Position numbers and translations under genes: made by a program. DNA of 59,669 nucleotides, from the NCBI GenBank assembly GCA_002309995.1, contig DBYB01000026.1, positions 1 to 59,669 of the forward strand. Direction: 5' to 3'. The DNA comes from Bacteroidales bacterium UBA1197. GTDB lineage: Bacteria > Bacteroidota > Bacteroidia > Bacteroidales > UBA932. Under the pieces are notes generated by a model. That model was not told the DNA's origin, made no database searches, and saw nothing but the letters and a program-made list of their open reading frames with translations. Within the stretch, counting starts at the first letter, position 1; each line of letters begins with the position of its first letter. This document shows positions 1-8,142 of this stretch, piece after piece.

Positions 1-32
1 TGGAACAACAGATTCAAGAAGATATCTACATT

Positions 33-172
33 CAAAAGCGACGTGACTCCTGCACCACATTTTCTCACGTCACTGACGGTTTTGGATGATTTCTGGATAA
101 AAACGGCCAGCGACGTGACTCTGGAGCCCATGTCCGTCACGTCGCTCAACAAAAATGAGATTAAAGACTATT
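33..172. repeat. 140-bp tandem-hairpin repeat, copy A
   Basis: This 140-bp block recurs at 1985-2124 with only a handful of substitutions and the same length. It holds four copies of a GACGTGA/TCACGTC core in alternating orientation. They form two consecutive hairpins: a shorter one (core pairing about 40-46 with 65-71) and a stronger one in which AGCGACGTGAC at 109-119 pairs with GTCACGTCGCT at 136-146. A short GTG-started reading frame crosses both copies, but it runs into unrelated sequence after the repeat and several differences change amino acids, so I treat the block as non-coding. It may be a REP/MITE-like element or a structured RNA; the sequence does not decide which. Confidence 0.8.
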
Positions 173-280
173 ATAAGTGTCTTTATAATCCATCTTTTCG
201 TGGAGAATACGATCCACCCAGATGGAACCTTCTTGGTGCTTCCTATAGAAAACGATATGACGCCCGGAACATGGGCTTTG

Positions 281-299
281 AGCCCGACGCCTTCGGGCT
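281..299 (-). terminator. Hairpin just downstream of the PAP2/VanX gene
   Basis: AGCCCGA at 281-287 pairs with TCGGGCT at 293-299 around a 5-nt loop, about 20 nt beyond the stop codon of the minus-strand gene. No clear U-tract follows on the minus strand, so terminator function is only suggested. Confidence 0.3.
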
Positions 300-318
300 T
301 CCTAAATAAAGGAAACGA

Positions 319-1641
319 TCAGAATACCGGGAACGTGAAGTAAGTATCCGGGAAGGGCTCGTTCTTGAGGGTGAAGTGCCACCATTCGCTGTCAATCGGT
401 TTGAAGCCGTGGCGGAGCATGGCCTCCCTCAGGATCATGCGGTTGGCGTATTGGTCTTCCGTGATGCCACGGTAGTCCGGATGGCTTTCCTCGCCGAACC
501 AGTCGAAGGGAGCGCCCATGTCGACTTCTTTCTCCGAGTCCATGTCGAAGAGCGTCAGATCCACTGTAGAACCGCGTGTGTGGCCGGATTTTTCCATAAT
601 AAACTCCAGCTCGAATAGGCGGCTCTTGTCTACGTCGGGATAGAAATAGCGCTTCATCAGGGTGTCGGGGACATCTGCCGCCCAGCGGACGAAATGGTCC
701 ACGGCGCACTGCGGGCGGTACGCATCCCAAATCTTGAGGCGGTAGCCCCTGGTCTTCAGCTCGTCGCTTACTGCCTTGAGGCTGTCGGCCGCCTGCCGGG
801 TCATCAGGGCCGTCGGTGCCAGGTAGCCGTCGATCCGCTGGCCCACGAAATTATGGGTGCTGTAGTAGCGTATCTCCAGGATGACGTCGGGGATTACGTC
901 GGAAATCTTCACGAAGTGCTCCCTTCCGCCCTGGTCGGGAGATGCGAGGCGGCGGAATTCCTCCTGCGCCAGTGCCATCTGCGTGCGGAAGGCCGGGCTG
1001 GTCTGCAGGCGGGAATAGCCGATGCTGGCGGCAAGGCGCGTAACGTCTATGTCGCTCTGCCAGTGGGCGCCGGAGATGACACGGCTGATGCCGCTCTCCC
1101 ACGCCCGCGCATATATGGCATCGGCAGCTCCGTGGTTAACCTCCGCCAGCACGAGTGCCGCCGTCCAGCTGCGCATGGTGTGCCCGGAGGGATAGCTGCC
1201 TTCGCCGCTGAACTGGGCGTCATCCTCCAGAAACGCCTTTTCCTTGAAGTATACGAACGGCCGCGTGCGGTGGTAGTAGGCTTTGGGGGCCACCCTCATC
1301 TGGTCGGTAGTGGCCAGGCTGGTGGTGACGAGTTTCCAGAGCTCCGGGGTGTTTGACGCCGAGATTTCGATGCCGAAGGGGACGCTCAGCTCCGCAAGCA
1401 GCGCCTCGTAACTCCAGACGGCGTCCCTGCGGGCCATGGCTGCCCGTTCGGGATTGCTGCGCTGTGCCTTGCCCCATCTGTAGCGCTGTACGTCGTACTT
1501 GAAAGCCGGCGAGCCTTTCTCCGGCGGAGCGGGAAGGCATTTAATCAGATCCGGAAGTTCGGAAGCCGGCAGATAGGTCTCCTGCGAAAAGGCTATTGCC
1601 CACCAACAGAGAAATACTATAATGATGCTGAGCCGTTTCAT
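319..1641 (-). CDS. PAP2 (class A acid) phosphatase fused to a VanX-like D-Ala-D-Ala dipeptidase
   Basis: From the start chosen here (ATG at 1641, signal peptide rich in Ile/Phe/Trp ending near AFSQ) the protein is 440 aa and probably periplasmic. Residues about 30-235 are a PAP2 acid phosphatase domain with all three motifs: KAYYHRTRPF (about 120-129), PSGH (151-154) and SRVISGAHWQSDID (186-199). Residues about 245-440 are an M15D/VanX-type dipeptidase. SGHTRGSTVD supplies His354 and Asp361, and EWWHF supplies Glu419 and His422; the ligand spacings of 7 and 61 residues equal those of VanX (H116, D123, H184). VanX enzymes cleave D-Ala-D-Ala; PAP2 enzymes remove phosphate from small esters or lipid pyrophosphates. 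Fusing the two is unusual and suggests envelope turnover or glycopeptide tolerance (inference). The reading frame is open upstream to 1839, and an ATG at 1770 would fit a shorter leader from the promoter at 1793-1824, so the start is not certain. Confidence 0.85.
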   Translation of the reverse strand: MKRLSIIIVFLCWWAIAFSQETYLPASELPDLIKCLPAPPEKGSPAFKYDVQRYRWGKAQRSNPERAAMARRDAVWSYEALLAELSVPFGIEISASNTPELWKLVTTSLATTDQMRVAPKAYYHRTRPFVYFKEKAFLEDDAQFSGEGSYPSGHTMRSWTAALVLAEVNHGAADAIYARAWESGISRVISGAHWQSDIDVTRLAASIGYSRLQTSPAFRTQMALAQEEFRRLASPDQGGREHFVKISDVIPDVILEIRYYSTHNFVGQRIDGYLAPTALMTRQAADSLKAVSDELKTRGYRLKIWDAYRPQCAVDHFVRWAADVPDTLMKRYFYPDVDKSRLFELEFIMEKSGHTRGSTVDLTLFDMDSEKEVDMGAPFDWFGEESHPDYRGITEDQYANRMILREAMLRHGFKPIDSEWWHFTLKNEPFPDTYFTFPVF

Positions 1642-1792
1642 GCTTTTACTATAATTCTGAAGGATAAAGCTTGCCGTGAAGATGAGTGCAATAAAAAAGG
1701 ATGTAATTCTCCTCCGGAGAGCAGGCGAACAGCAGTCCAAAGGCGGTGACATTAAAACAAAGCGTTTCATCATCAAGGTGGTTACTAACATA

Positions 1793-1824
1793 CAAATGTA
1801 ATGGTTTTCATGGAGAAGGCCAAA
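1793..1824 (-). promoter_or_regulatory. Bacteroidales promoter for the PAP2/VanX gene
   Basis: On the minus strand TTTG (1824-1821) is followed after 20 nt by TACATTTG (1800-1793), matching TTTG-N19..21-TAnnTTTG exactly. Transcription would start near 1789. That leaves a leader of about 150 nt before the ATG at 1641, or a short leader if translation starts at 1770. Confidence 0.65.
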
Positions 1825-2314
1825 ATAAATCTCGGTCACTTTTGGTCACTTTACTTCAGTGATTTGCCGGCGTTGGTGTTTCATAGTGCCGCTCTACCCG
1901 TCAAACTTGCGCCTGGGCGCTACTACGTTACCCCACCCCCAAACCCCCGCCCTCGGGGCGGTGGCTTAGTCGGCCTTCGGCCTCCAAAAGCGACGTGACT
2001 CCTGCACCCCATTTTCTCACGTCACTGGCCGTTTTGTTTGTTTTCTGGATGAAAACCGCCAGCGACGTGACTCTGGAGCCCATGTCCGTCACGTCGCTCA
2101 ATAAAAATGAGATTAAAGACTATTTGCAAATAGAACACATCTCCCGCATATCGCCAAATATAATTATCAACATTTTCCTCGCATAGATATTGTGTGTTAG
2201 TTTTCAACACGTGTCTGTTTGTTTATCCACTTGCGTGGTTGTCCACTCTCCTGTCCTGCAGACAAGCTAGCATGGAGCTATCATCATCACTATGCTTAAA
2301 TCAATTATCTTATT
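1825..2314. other. Gene-free stretch with repeat copy B
   Basis: About 490 bp without a credible gene. It contains a C-rich run (about 1930-1950), a GGCCTTCGGCC-like inverted motif just before 1985, the second 140-bp repeat (1985-2124), and then an AT-rich tract leading to the RhuM promoter. Nothing else was recognised. Confidence 0.5.
1985..2124. repeat. 140-bp tandem-hairpin repeat, copy B
   Basis: Second copy of the block at 33-172, in the same orientation and of identical length. The same four alternating GACGTGA/TCACGTC cores are preserved, while most differences fall between the cores. With copy A it brackets the PAP2/VanX gene. Confidence 0.8.
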
Positions 2315-2346
2315 TTTGTCCAGCCAGGGGAAAAAGACTATATTTG
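2315..2346 (+). promoter_or_regulatory. Bacteroidales promoter for the RhuM-family gene
   Basis: TTTG at 2315-2318, then 20 nt, then TATATTTG at 2339-2346, a full match to the Bacteroidales consensus. The ATG at 2362 would have a leader of roughly 12 nt. Because the gene has its own promoter it can be expressed as a single-gene unit. Confidence 0.7.
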
Positions 2347-2361
2347 GGAAAATGATTTGTT

Positions 2362-3366
2362 ATGGAAAACGACAATAAAGGTGAGATTATCATTTACCAG
2401 TCTGACGATGGAATCGTTCAGTTGGATGTAAGGCTGGAGAACGAAACTGTTTGGTTGACAATAGACCAGATGGCTTTACTATTTGGTAAGGCCAGGTCTA
2501 CCATTAATGAACACATTTTGAATGCCTTTCAAGATGGAGAACTGAATGAAAGCGATTCTGTAAGAAAAATCGGAAATCCCGATTTTTCTACCAAGCCAAC
2601 CAACTATTATAACCTTGATGTCATTATTTCAGTAGGATACCGTGTTCACTCCATTGTGGGCACCCGTTTCCGCCAATGGGCTACACAACGCCTTCACGAG
2701 TATATTGTCAAAGGCTTCACCCTGGATGACAAGCGTCTCAAAGGAAACGGTGGCGGGATTTATTGGAAAGAGCTGTTGGACAGAATCCGGGATATTCGTT
2801 CTTCTGAGAAAGTTCTCTATCGCCAGGTCCTGGACCTTTATGCTACCAGTGTCGATTATGATCCCAAGGCCGATGAATCCGTCCGATTCTTCAAGATTGT
2901 CCAGAATAAGCTTCATTATGCGGCTCACGGCCATACCGCGGCAGAACTGATATATGAGAGGGCCGATGCCGACAAGCCATTTATGGGCTTGACAACCTTT
3001 GAGGGAGAGTTGCCCACATTAAAAGACACCAAGATTGCAAAGAACTATTTGACGGCCGATGAATTAAAGGTTCTCAACAACATTGTTTCCGGATATTTTG
3101 ACTTTGCCGAAATACAGGCTATCCGTCATCGGCCTATGTATATGGAGGACTATATCAAGCAATTGGATGGCATCCTCTCCGGCACTGGAGAACAGATCCT
3201 ATTGGATGCCGGTTCGGTAAGCCACCAGCAAGCCATGGAAAAAGCTGAGAAAGAATACCGAAAGTATCAGGTCAAGACTCTTTCTCCTGTTGAGCAGGCT
3301 TATCTTGACACCATAAAAAAACTGGAGAAAGAAGCCAAGGAGAAATCGAAAAAAGATGACAATTAG
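2362..3366 (+). CDS. RhuM-family (virulence RhuM) protein
   Basis: 334 aa, cytoplasmic, with no signal peptide. The N-terminal third has the hallmarks of the RhuM family (PF13310): an opening close to 'IIIYQSDDG', the segment 'VWLTIDQMALLFGKARSTI' that resembles a helix-turn-helix, and 'GTRFRQWATQRLHEYIVKG'. The C-terminal 60 residues are highly charged and probably helical or coiled coil. RhuM was named from a Salmonella pathogenicity island; relatives are often found on mobile or defence-associated DNA, and the molecular function is not established. The gene is visibly more AT-rich than its neighbours, stands alone under its own promoter, and lies between a repeat and a gene fragment, all of which suggest acquisition by transfer (inference). 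Confidence 0.85.
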   Translation: MENDNKGEIIIYQSDDGIVQLDVRLENETVWLTIDQMALLFGKARSTINEHILNAFQDGELNESDSVRKIGNPDFSTKPTNYYNLDVIISVGYRVHSIVGTRFRQWATQRLHEYIVKGFTLDDKRLKGNGGGIYWKELLDRIRDIRSSEKVLYRQVLDLYATSVDYDPKADESVRFFKIVQNKLHYAAHGHTAAELIYERADADKPFMGLTTFEGELPTLKDTKIAKNYLTADELKVLNNIVSGYFDFAEIQAIRHRPMYMEDYIKQLDGILSGTGEQILLDAGSVSHQQAMEKAEKEYRKYQVKTLSPVEQAYLDTIKKLEKEAKEKSKKDDN

Positions 3367-3602
3367 CGCTATAGAAAGCCACTAACGGACAGAAATGTTT
3401 CACTAATGTTACACTAAATTCGTCAAGTCGACTCTTAACTAATTAATAGTAAGGCGTTTCCGCCAAATAGTCAGTGTTCCCGCCCGAGGCACGAGCATGG
3501 CAAATACCGCTGGTACTCTTTCGAATGTGATGAGTTACCGGCGGTATATCTATTATTGCGTTCACGGTCTAGCATTCAAAAAACAGACCTTGAACAGTAG
3601 GG
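3367..3602. other. Gap between RhuM and the peptidase fragment
   Basis: 236 bp with no supported gene. One plus-strand frame stays open from about 3440 to a TAG at 3598-3600 and reads like protein near its end, but it has no usable start and I recognise no family. No clear terminator is seen. Confidence 0.4.
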
Positions 3603-3829
3603 CTATCGATTGAGGGCGCGGCGGAGCTTGCGCGGCAGGGCGTGGCGGTTGAGGAAGATGTAGGTGGTGTTGAGGGCTATGAAGTCGCGGGACATATACC
3701 AGATGCCGTTGTACTGCCCGTGGTTGCCCCAGGAGTTCTTGACCATATAGTAGGGCACGCCGTTCTCGTCGAGCGCCTTGCCGTTCAGGCTCAAGGCCAG
3801 TTCTTCATCATCTCGTATGCAGTCATGGT
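3603..3829 (-). pseudogene. C-terminal fragment of a C1B cysteine peptidase (bleomycin hydrolase/aminopeptidase C type)
   Basis: The minus-strand frame ending in TAG at 3605-3603 reads DENGVPYYMVKNSWG, then a segment with GIWYMS, and ends with ALPRKLRR. This is the C-terminus of PepC/bleomycin-hydrolase-type peptidases, including the Asn of the Cys-His-Asn triad in the KNSWG motif. Only about 70 residues are present. The catalytic Cys and His regions are missing, and upstream the match runs directly into the stop codon of the 1050-aa lipoprotein gene at 3830. An ATG at 3826 is out of frame with the match. I read it as a remnant left when the lipoprotein gene or its operon joined this site. 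Confidence 0.7.
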
Positions 3830-6800
3830 TTAGAAGTTGAACTCCACCAGCATCGGCCTGTGGTCGCTGGGTACGTTCATATCGGACACGGCACCCTTGC
3901 CCTTGGTCTTGGTCCATTTGTCGTTTACGTTGAATGCACGGACGACCTTGCCGCTCATGGCAGGGGAGACATACATGTAGTCGCGCCTGTCGGTATTGCC
4001 GTAGGTGCTGGATACAAAGTCAACCCCGGCCCTGTATGCTATGCTCATGACATCTTTAAGGTTGGTCTTGTCGAGCACAACGTTCTGGCATTTGTACTTG
4101 GCGGCGTTAGATGAGCCTTCCGGGTCTATGACCGGGATGTCGAGGCGGGAAGGGGAGTTGAAGTCGCCCACAAGGATCCAGTTGGTGGTGGAACTGTAGG
4201 ATGAGTTGTTGATGGTCTGCTTGATTATGTAATCCATCTCGAACTCGCGGTATTCGGCTCCGCCAGAACTGCCCGAGCTCTGGCCGTAATCATAGGCGAA
4301 TGGCCACATGTGAGCGGTTACTATGTCTATGGTCTTGCCGTTCACGGTAACCCTGAACATTCCGGCGCCGCGGCTTATAGGCCTGCTGGTGCCCGTGGAA
4401 GTTATCTTTTTTATGGTGCTGATGGGATACTTGGAGGTTACCACCTGCGGGAATATGTAATTGGTGGAACCGACTATGCCGCCGACGGCCGTGTTGCTGT
4501 GTCCGTATCTTGCTGCAAGTTCTTTCCAACCGTTGGGCAGGTACCTTGAATCGCCTACATACGCGCTACTGTTGTTCTTGAAGACGGAAGCTGCTTCGCA
4601 CCATACGCAGATATCGGGATCGTACCTCTTGACGAATTCCACGAAGGTGTTGTAGTTGTTGTGCTGGTCGGCCCACATACCGTAGTCGATGTTCCAGTAC
4701 AGGACGCGCAGGCTGCCTTTCTTGCCGTCGGTGTCAGGAATGAGGTTGACCTGTATGTCGTCGAGGTAGAATCCATGCTTGACGCCGGTGCTTGTCGAGT
4801 TGCCGGCGATATAGAGGCTGGCGGCGTCGGTGAGGTTCTCGGCGGTAATCTCGCAGGTATGCCACTCTTTCCTGGAGGCCAGGGAAGCGGGAATGGTGAC
4901 GCTGCTGTGGTTCAGAACGCCGCGTCCGTTGACTGCATTGTAATCAATTACGGCATCGGCGGTTTTGCCGTCAATCTTCATGGAAGTTATCTTGCCTCCA
5001 TAAACGAGCTGAGCGAGCAAGTCGTCCTCGCAGCCGTCGCGAAGGCAGAACTTGAAGGAAATGACGGCGTCCGTGAAAGTCTTGATTTCGCTGAAAGCAG
5101 GAGTCTGCACAACGCCTCTGTTCACCTCAAGCCCGGCTGCCATGGCGCCGTGATACTCCTGGCATCGGTAAAGGTACTTCCAGTCCGCCAGATTGCGGCT
5201 GTTAATGTAACTCAGGGGCACAATGTGCGAAGTGGACAGCGTATAAGTCTTTACATCGTCCCATGTGTTGGACTGGATGAAACTTGAACCGGGATAGTCG
5301 TAAGTTACTTTGGTGAAAGCGTTGGCATAGCCGTCACGGTCCTTTCCGTCGGTGATTCCGGGCATGGTTGAGTCGGGAGCGTAACCTATGGAGCCTTCAC
5401 CGCCCATGATGTCACCGCCCCAGACGAAGTTGTCGAAGCCTTCGTAGAAAAGAAGAGTGCTGTCGGGAGTGTAATTCACGCTCGTCTCGTAGGTCTGCCC
5501 GGCCTCGATTACGCCGGGATAGACGGTCGTGCGGACCATCTTGTGCTTTGAATCGCAAACTGTAATCTCCAGGCCGCCGGTATAATCGCCGGGAGCTATG
5601 AGGACGGGAACCGTTGCAGGCATAGATACGAAAGAACCCTTGTTGGTGCAGTTGACGACCGCCCAGCCGAGGCTTTCCGTGAGGGTGAAGGCACAGCCTT
5701 CGACGGACGCTTTGCCGCTCAGGGGCTTGCCGTCGAGCGAACGCACCTTTACGGATGTGGCTGACGCGCTGCCGCTGAGTTTGACGTTAAGCAGAGCCAC
5801 TGCATCGGAGAAAACAAGGATATTTCCCGTCTCGGGGCTGTAGGATGCATAACGGGGGTAGTTTGCGAAATCCTGGACCGTATTGTTCCAGAACTGTGAG
5901 TAGGGGACCACAACGTCTGTGAGTGCGCTGGTGCCGTACCACATGGGAGAATTGGCATTGTAAATCACTGCATCGTACTTCTTCTCGGCATTCTCTGCGA
6001 CCTCTATGTAATAGCGTCCTGCTGCATCGGTCTTGATTATGCAGATGCGGTCGTTCACCTTCATGGACCAGTCTTTGACGGTGCCGTCCTGCAGCCCGAG
6101 TTTGCTGCGCAGATTACCGTCGAGCTGAAGGTAGAAGCGCACCTTGCCGTTCGAAGCTATGATGGAGTTCAGTCCTTCCAGCACGCCGAAGGTGCCCCTC
6201 TTTATGGTCCTCGCCTTGGACGACACGAGTTCGGAATCGGGAACGCCGCCCGTGTGCCTGAGGGTAACGTCGATGCCTTTGCTCAGCGACCCGGGAAGCA
6301 GTACCGCATAGTAGAAGGTACCGGGTACGAATCCTCCCTGGGGTGCGGTGAGCACGACTTCCTTCTGCCCTTCGGAAACTCCCTTGAGTACGGGGACTCC
6401 GCCCTCGAAGGCGAAGCTTGCCCTTCCTGCCAGGTTCTCGCCGTTGCAGCCCTTTATGACGATCTCGCTGATGCCTTCTTCGGAGACGGAGAACTTGATA
6501 CCGCCGGCGGTGTTGAAGAACTTCATGCTGAGGCTTGTTGACTGTGCCAGGGTGGGGAAGGCCTTGGCGTCGAAAGAACCGGCTACTGCCTGCTGGGCTG
6601 CAGGGAGCGTGAGCGTGAACACACCGCTCTCATCTACGGAAGGATTGCAGTCGGCGGGATATACGGCATAATATGTGGAAGCGCTGCCGATTTCGCCGGC
6701 AAAGCTGGCGGTGCTTCCGTCCTGCGTTTCGGTGGATGTGAATACTGAGCCGGCAGAGCCGCCGCCGGCGAATACGGAAATGCAGTCGCCTACGTTCCAC

Positions 6801-6982
6801 CAGACGCTCTTGCCGTCGGGCTGTACCGAGGCACGGGTGGCGGGATCGAGGCCTTCACGCTCCGCTACGATGGTTTTGCTGCCACGGGGGAGGACGGTGG
6901 GTTCGGCCTCCTTTTCGGGCGTGCAGGAGAATGCAATCAGGGATGCGATTGCCATCAGATATGCGTTGTGAATCTTTATCAT
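3830..6982 (-). CDS. Giant surface lipoprotein: fimbrillin-like module, beta-sandwich region and C-terminal EEP domain
   Basis: From the ATG at 6982 the protein is 1050 aa, with a signal peptide ending in IAFSC (lipoprotein). Residues about 40-280 are a fimbrillin-like module shared with the proteins at 8142-10100 and 51746-54607 (GD.I.V, ASF, YYAVYP). The middle contains beta-rich and probable carbohydrate- or ligand-binding segments (about 480-750). Residues about 756-1050 are an endonuclease/exonuclease/phosphatase fold with Asn764 (YWNID), Glu796 (WCEA), a TAHMWP histidine, GDFN at 939, DRRDYMY and SDHRP at 1039-1043, so all expected metal and catalytic residues are present. Known EEP substrates include nucleic acids, phospholipids and phosphoinositides; surface location beside a SusCD pair suggests cleavage of an extracellular phosphodiester (inference). 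It is the last gene of the operon, 10 nt after a 43-aa ORF. The longer frame to 7039 was rejected because only the 6982 start gives a signal peptide at the N-terminus. Confidence 0.8.
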   Translation of the reverse strand: MIKIHNAYLMAIASLIAFSCTPEKEAEPTVLPRGSKTIVAEREGLDPATRASVQPDGKSVWWNVGDCISVFAGGGSAGSVFTSTETQDGSTASFAGEIGSASTYYAVYPADCNPSVDESGVFTLTLPAAQQAVAGSFDAKAFPTLAQSTSLSMKFFNTAGGIKFSVSEEGISEIVIKGCNGENLAGRASFAFEGGVPVLKGVSEGQKEVVLTAPQGGFVPGTFYYAVLLPGSLSKGIDVTLRHTGGVPDSELVSSKARTIKRGTFGVLEGLNSIIASNGKVRFYLQLDGNLRSKLGLQDGTVKDWSMKVNDRICIIKTDAAGRYYIEVAENAEKKYDAVIYNANSPMWYGTSALTDVVVPYSQFWNNTVQDFANYPRYASYSPETGNILVFSDAVALLNVKLSGSASATSVKVRSLDGKPLSGKASVEGCAFTLTESLGWAVVNCTNKGSFVSMPATVPVLIAPGDYTGGLEITVCDSKHKMVRTTVYPGVIEAGQTYETSVNYTPDSTLLFYEGFDNFVWGGDIMGGEGSIGYAPDSTMPGITDGKDRDGYANAFTKVTYDYPGSSFIQSNTWDDVKTYTLSTSHIVPLSYINSRNLADWKYLYRCQEYHGAMAAGLEVNRGVVQTPAFSEIKTFTDAVISFKFCLRDGCEDDLLAQLVYGGKITSMKIDGKTADAVIDYNAVNGRGVLNHSSVTIPASLASRKEWHTCEITAENLTDAASLYIAGNSTSTGVKHGFYLDDIQVNLIPDTDGKKGSLRVLYWNIDYGMWADQHNNYNTFVEFVKRYDPDICVWCEAASVFKNNSSAYVGDSRYLPNGWKELAARYGHSNTAVGGIVGSTNYIFPQVVTSKYPISTIKKITSTGTSRPISRGAGMFRVTVNGKTIDIVTAHMWPFAYDYGQSSGSSGGAEYREFEMDYIIKQTINNSSYSSTTNWILVGDFNSPSRLDIPVIDPEGSSNAAKYKCQNVVLDKTNLKDVMSIAYRAGVDFVSSTYGNTDRRDYMYVSPAMSGKVVRAFNVNDKWTKTKGKGAVSDMNVPSDHRPMLVEFNF

Positions 6983-6992
6983 GGCCGAAAGT

Positions 6993-7124
6993 TTAAAAAT
7001 CCCAGTTCTCATCCACAATGTCTTCGGAGCCTCCTTCAACGAGGCTGTCGCAAAGCAGGGCGGGGATGTATGCGCTCGCTTCGGTTTTAGGACTGTTGTA
7101 GTCCTTTCTGTGATTGCTGGTCAT
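6993..7124 (-). CDS. Small ORF 1 (43 aa), upstream partner of the giant lipoprotein
   Basis: The ATG at 7124 opens 43 codons ending in TAA at 6995-6993. The N-terminal half is polar and basic with DYNSPKTE and then AYIP; the middle is LLCDSL; the end is acidic with a terminal ENWDF. The same pattern (a Y-x-[ST]-P motif, then an acidic C-terminus containing Trp) appears in the small ORFs at 10113-10235 and 51612-51749. It sits 61 nt after the EEP gene and 10 nt before the start of the 1050-aa lipoprotein. No signal peptide or membrane segment is visible. No family is recognised; it could be a leader peptide, a small secreted factor, a chaperone-like partner or a precursor peptide. Confidence 0.6.
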   Translation of the reverse strand: MTSNHRKDYNSPKTEASAYIPALLCDSLVEGGSEDIVDENWDF

Positions 7125-7185
7125 AGTTCGTTTAATGCTTGTTTGGGAGCAGGCCCCGCGGTCGGGCGGAACCTGCCAATAATGC

Positions 7186-8142
7186 TTACATCTTCAGGAG
7201 TACGAGAACAGGATAATGGTCTGACGGGTGACAGAACTGTCGCATCGATGAGTCCCTTTCTGCGGCTGGGAAACCCTCGTGGAGGTATTCTGCGCTCCGG
7301 ACCCGCTTCAACAGGGCCGGAGTCGCATAAACCATGTCTATGCGGCGTCCGCTCTGTGTGCTCTTGCAGAATTCACCTTTGTGGAAATGCTCTACCAGAT
7401 CTACGTACGGAGTGTTCTGCTTGATATAATCGTGAACGAGGAAAGCCGGATCGGACTCGTCGAGGCCGTAATGGAAATTGTCCACCCTTGATATGGCGTT
7501 GAAGTCGCCGGCCATGAGCCACAGCTGTGCCGCGGCCCCTGGTACGCTGCCTATGGTCTGGCTGCAGATGTACTGCATTTCTGCGGCCCGGAAATAGTCT
7601 CCGCCGTGTGCTGCCTCGCTTTCCTTCTTGTCTTTGGCGCCATAGGCGTACTTGAAGGGATACGTGTGCAGGGTAACTATGTTGAGTTCTTTCCCTTTGC
7701 CCAGGTCCACCTTTGCCCAGCCGGAACCGTGTACGACTATGATGTCGTCTCCGTTTCCGGTGATGCGTTTCACTATCTTGATTGGGTACTTGGAAGTAAT
7801 GACCTGAGGGAATCCGTCGCGTTTGCCGCAAATCAGGGTGTAGTCATGTCCGTAGCGGGCGGCAAGCAGATCCCAGTTCCAGGGGAGGTACTGGCCTTCG
7901 GAGACCATGAGCTTCTTGTCGGACCCCGTTATGTAACGGGATTCGGCCTCGCACCAGATGCAGATGTCGGGATCGACTTCGCTTACGAAAGCGACGAAGT
8001 TGTCATAACCGTTTCCCTGGTCGGACCACATTCCGTTCTGGATGTTCCAGTACAGAATCTTAAGCTCCTTCCCTCCGGCCCACGGGCAGGAGAGAAGAAG
8101 CGAAAGAAGCAGTGGAATTATGCGTGTAACCAGTCGGATCAT
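7186..8142 (-). CDS. Secreted endonuclease/exonuclease/phosphatase-family enzyme
   Basis: 318 aa with a hydrophobic signal sequence (about residues 1-22; Cys19 after LLS could be a lipidation site). The rest is a single EEP domain: YWNIQN with Asn33, WCEAES, TLHTYP, GDFNA at 212, RRIDMVY with Asp269, and SDHYP with Asp308/His309. It is clearly paralogous to the C-terminal domain of the 1050-aa lipoprotein encoded two genes downstream (shared GMW.DQ near the first motif, PDIC.WCEA, LAARYGH, FPQV.TSKYPI), so one enzyme exists both free or periplasmic and tethered to a large surface scaffold. Its ATG shares one base with the stop of the preceding gene (TAATG), so translation is likely coupled. 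The substrate is unknown; metal-dependent phosphodiester or phosphomonoester cleavage is expected from the fold. Confidence 0.85.
   Translation of the reverse strand: MIRLVTRIIPLLLSLLLSCPWAGGKELKILYWNIQNGMWSDQGNGYDNFVAFVSEVDPDICIWCEAESRYITGSDKKLMVSEGQYLPWNWDLLAARYGHDYTLICGKRDGFPQVITSKYPIKIVKRITGNGDDIIVVHGSGWAKVDLGKGKELNIVTLHTYPFKYAYGAKDKKESEAAHGGDYFRAAEMQYICSQTIGSVPGAAAQLWLMAGDFNAISRVDNFHYGLDESDPAFLVHDYIKQNTPYVDLVEHFHKGEFCKSTQSGRRIDMVYATPALLKRVRSAEYLHEGFPAAERDSSMRQFCHPSDHYPVLVLLKM

Noticed and set aside
43..309. Short frames (43-309 and 1995-2186) starting in the two 140-bp repeats
   Set aside because: They share about 43 residues because the DNA is repeated, then run into unrelated sequence. 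They start with GTG, several repeat differences change amino acids, and hairpin cores explain the conservation better.
3440..3600. Open plus-strand frame of about 53 codons before the peptidase fragment
   Set aside because: No start codon, no recognisable family and no neighbour context, so it is not reported as a gene.
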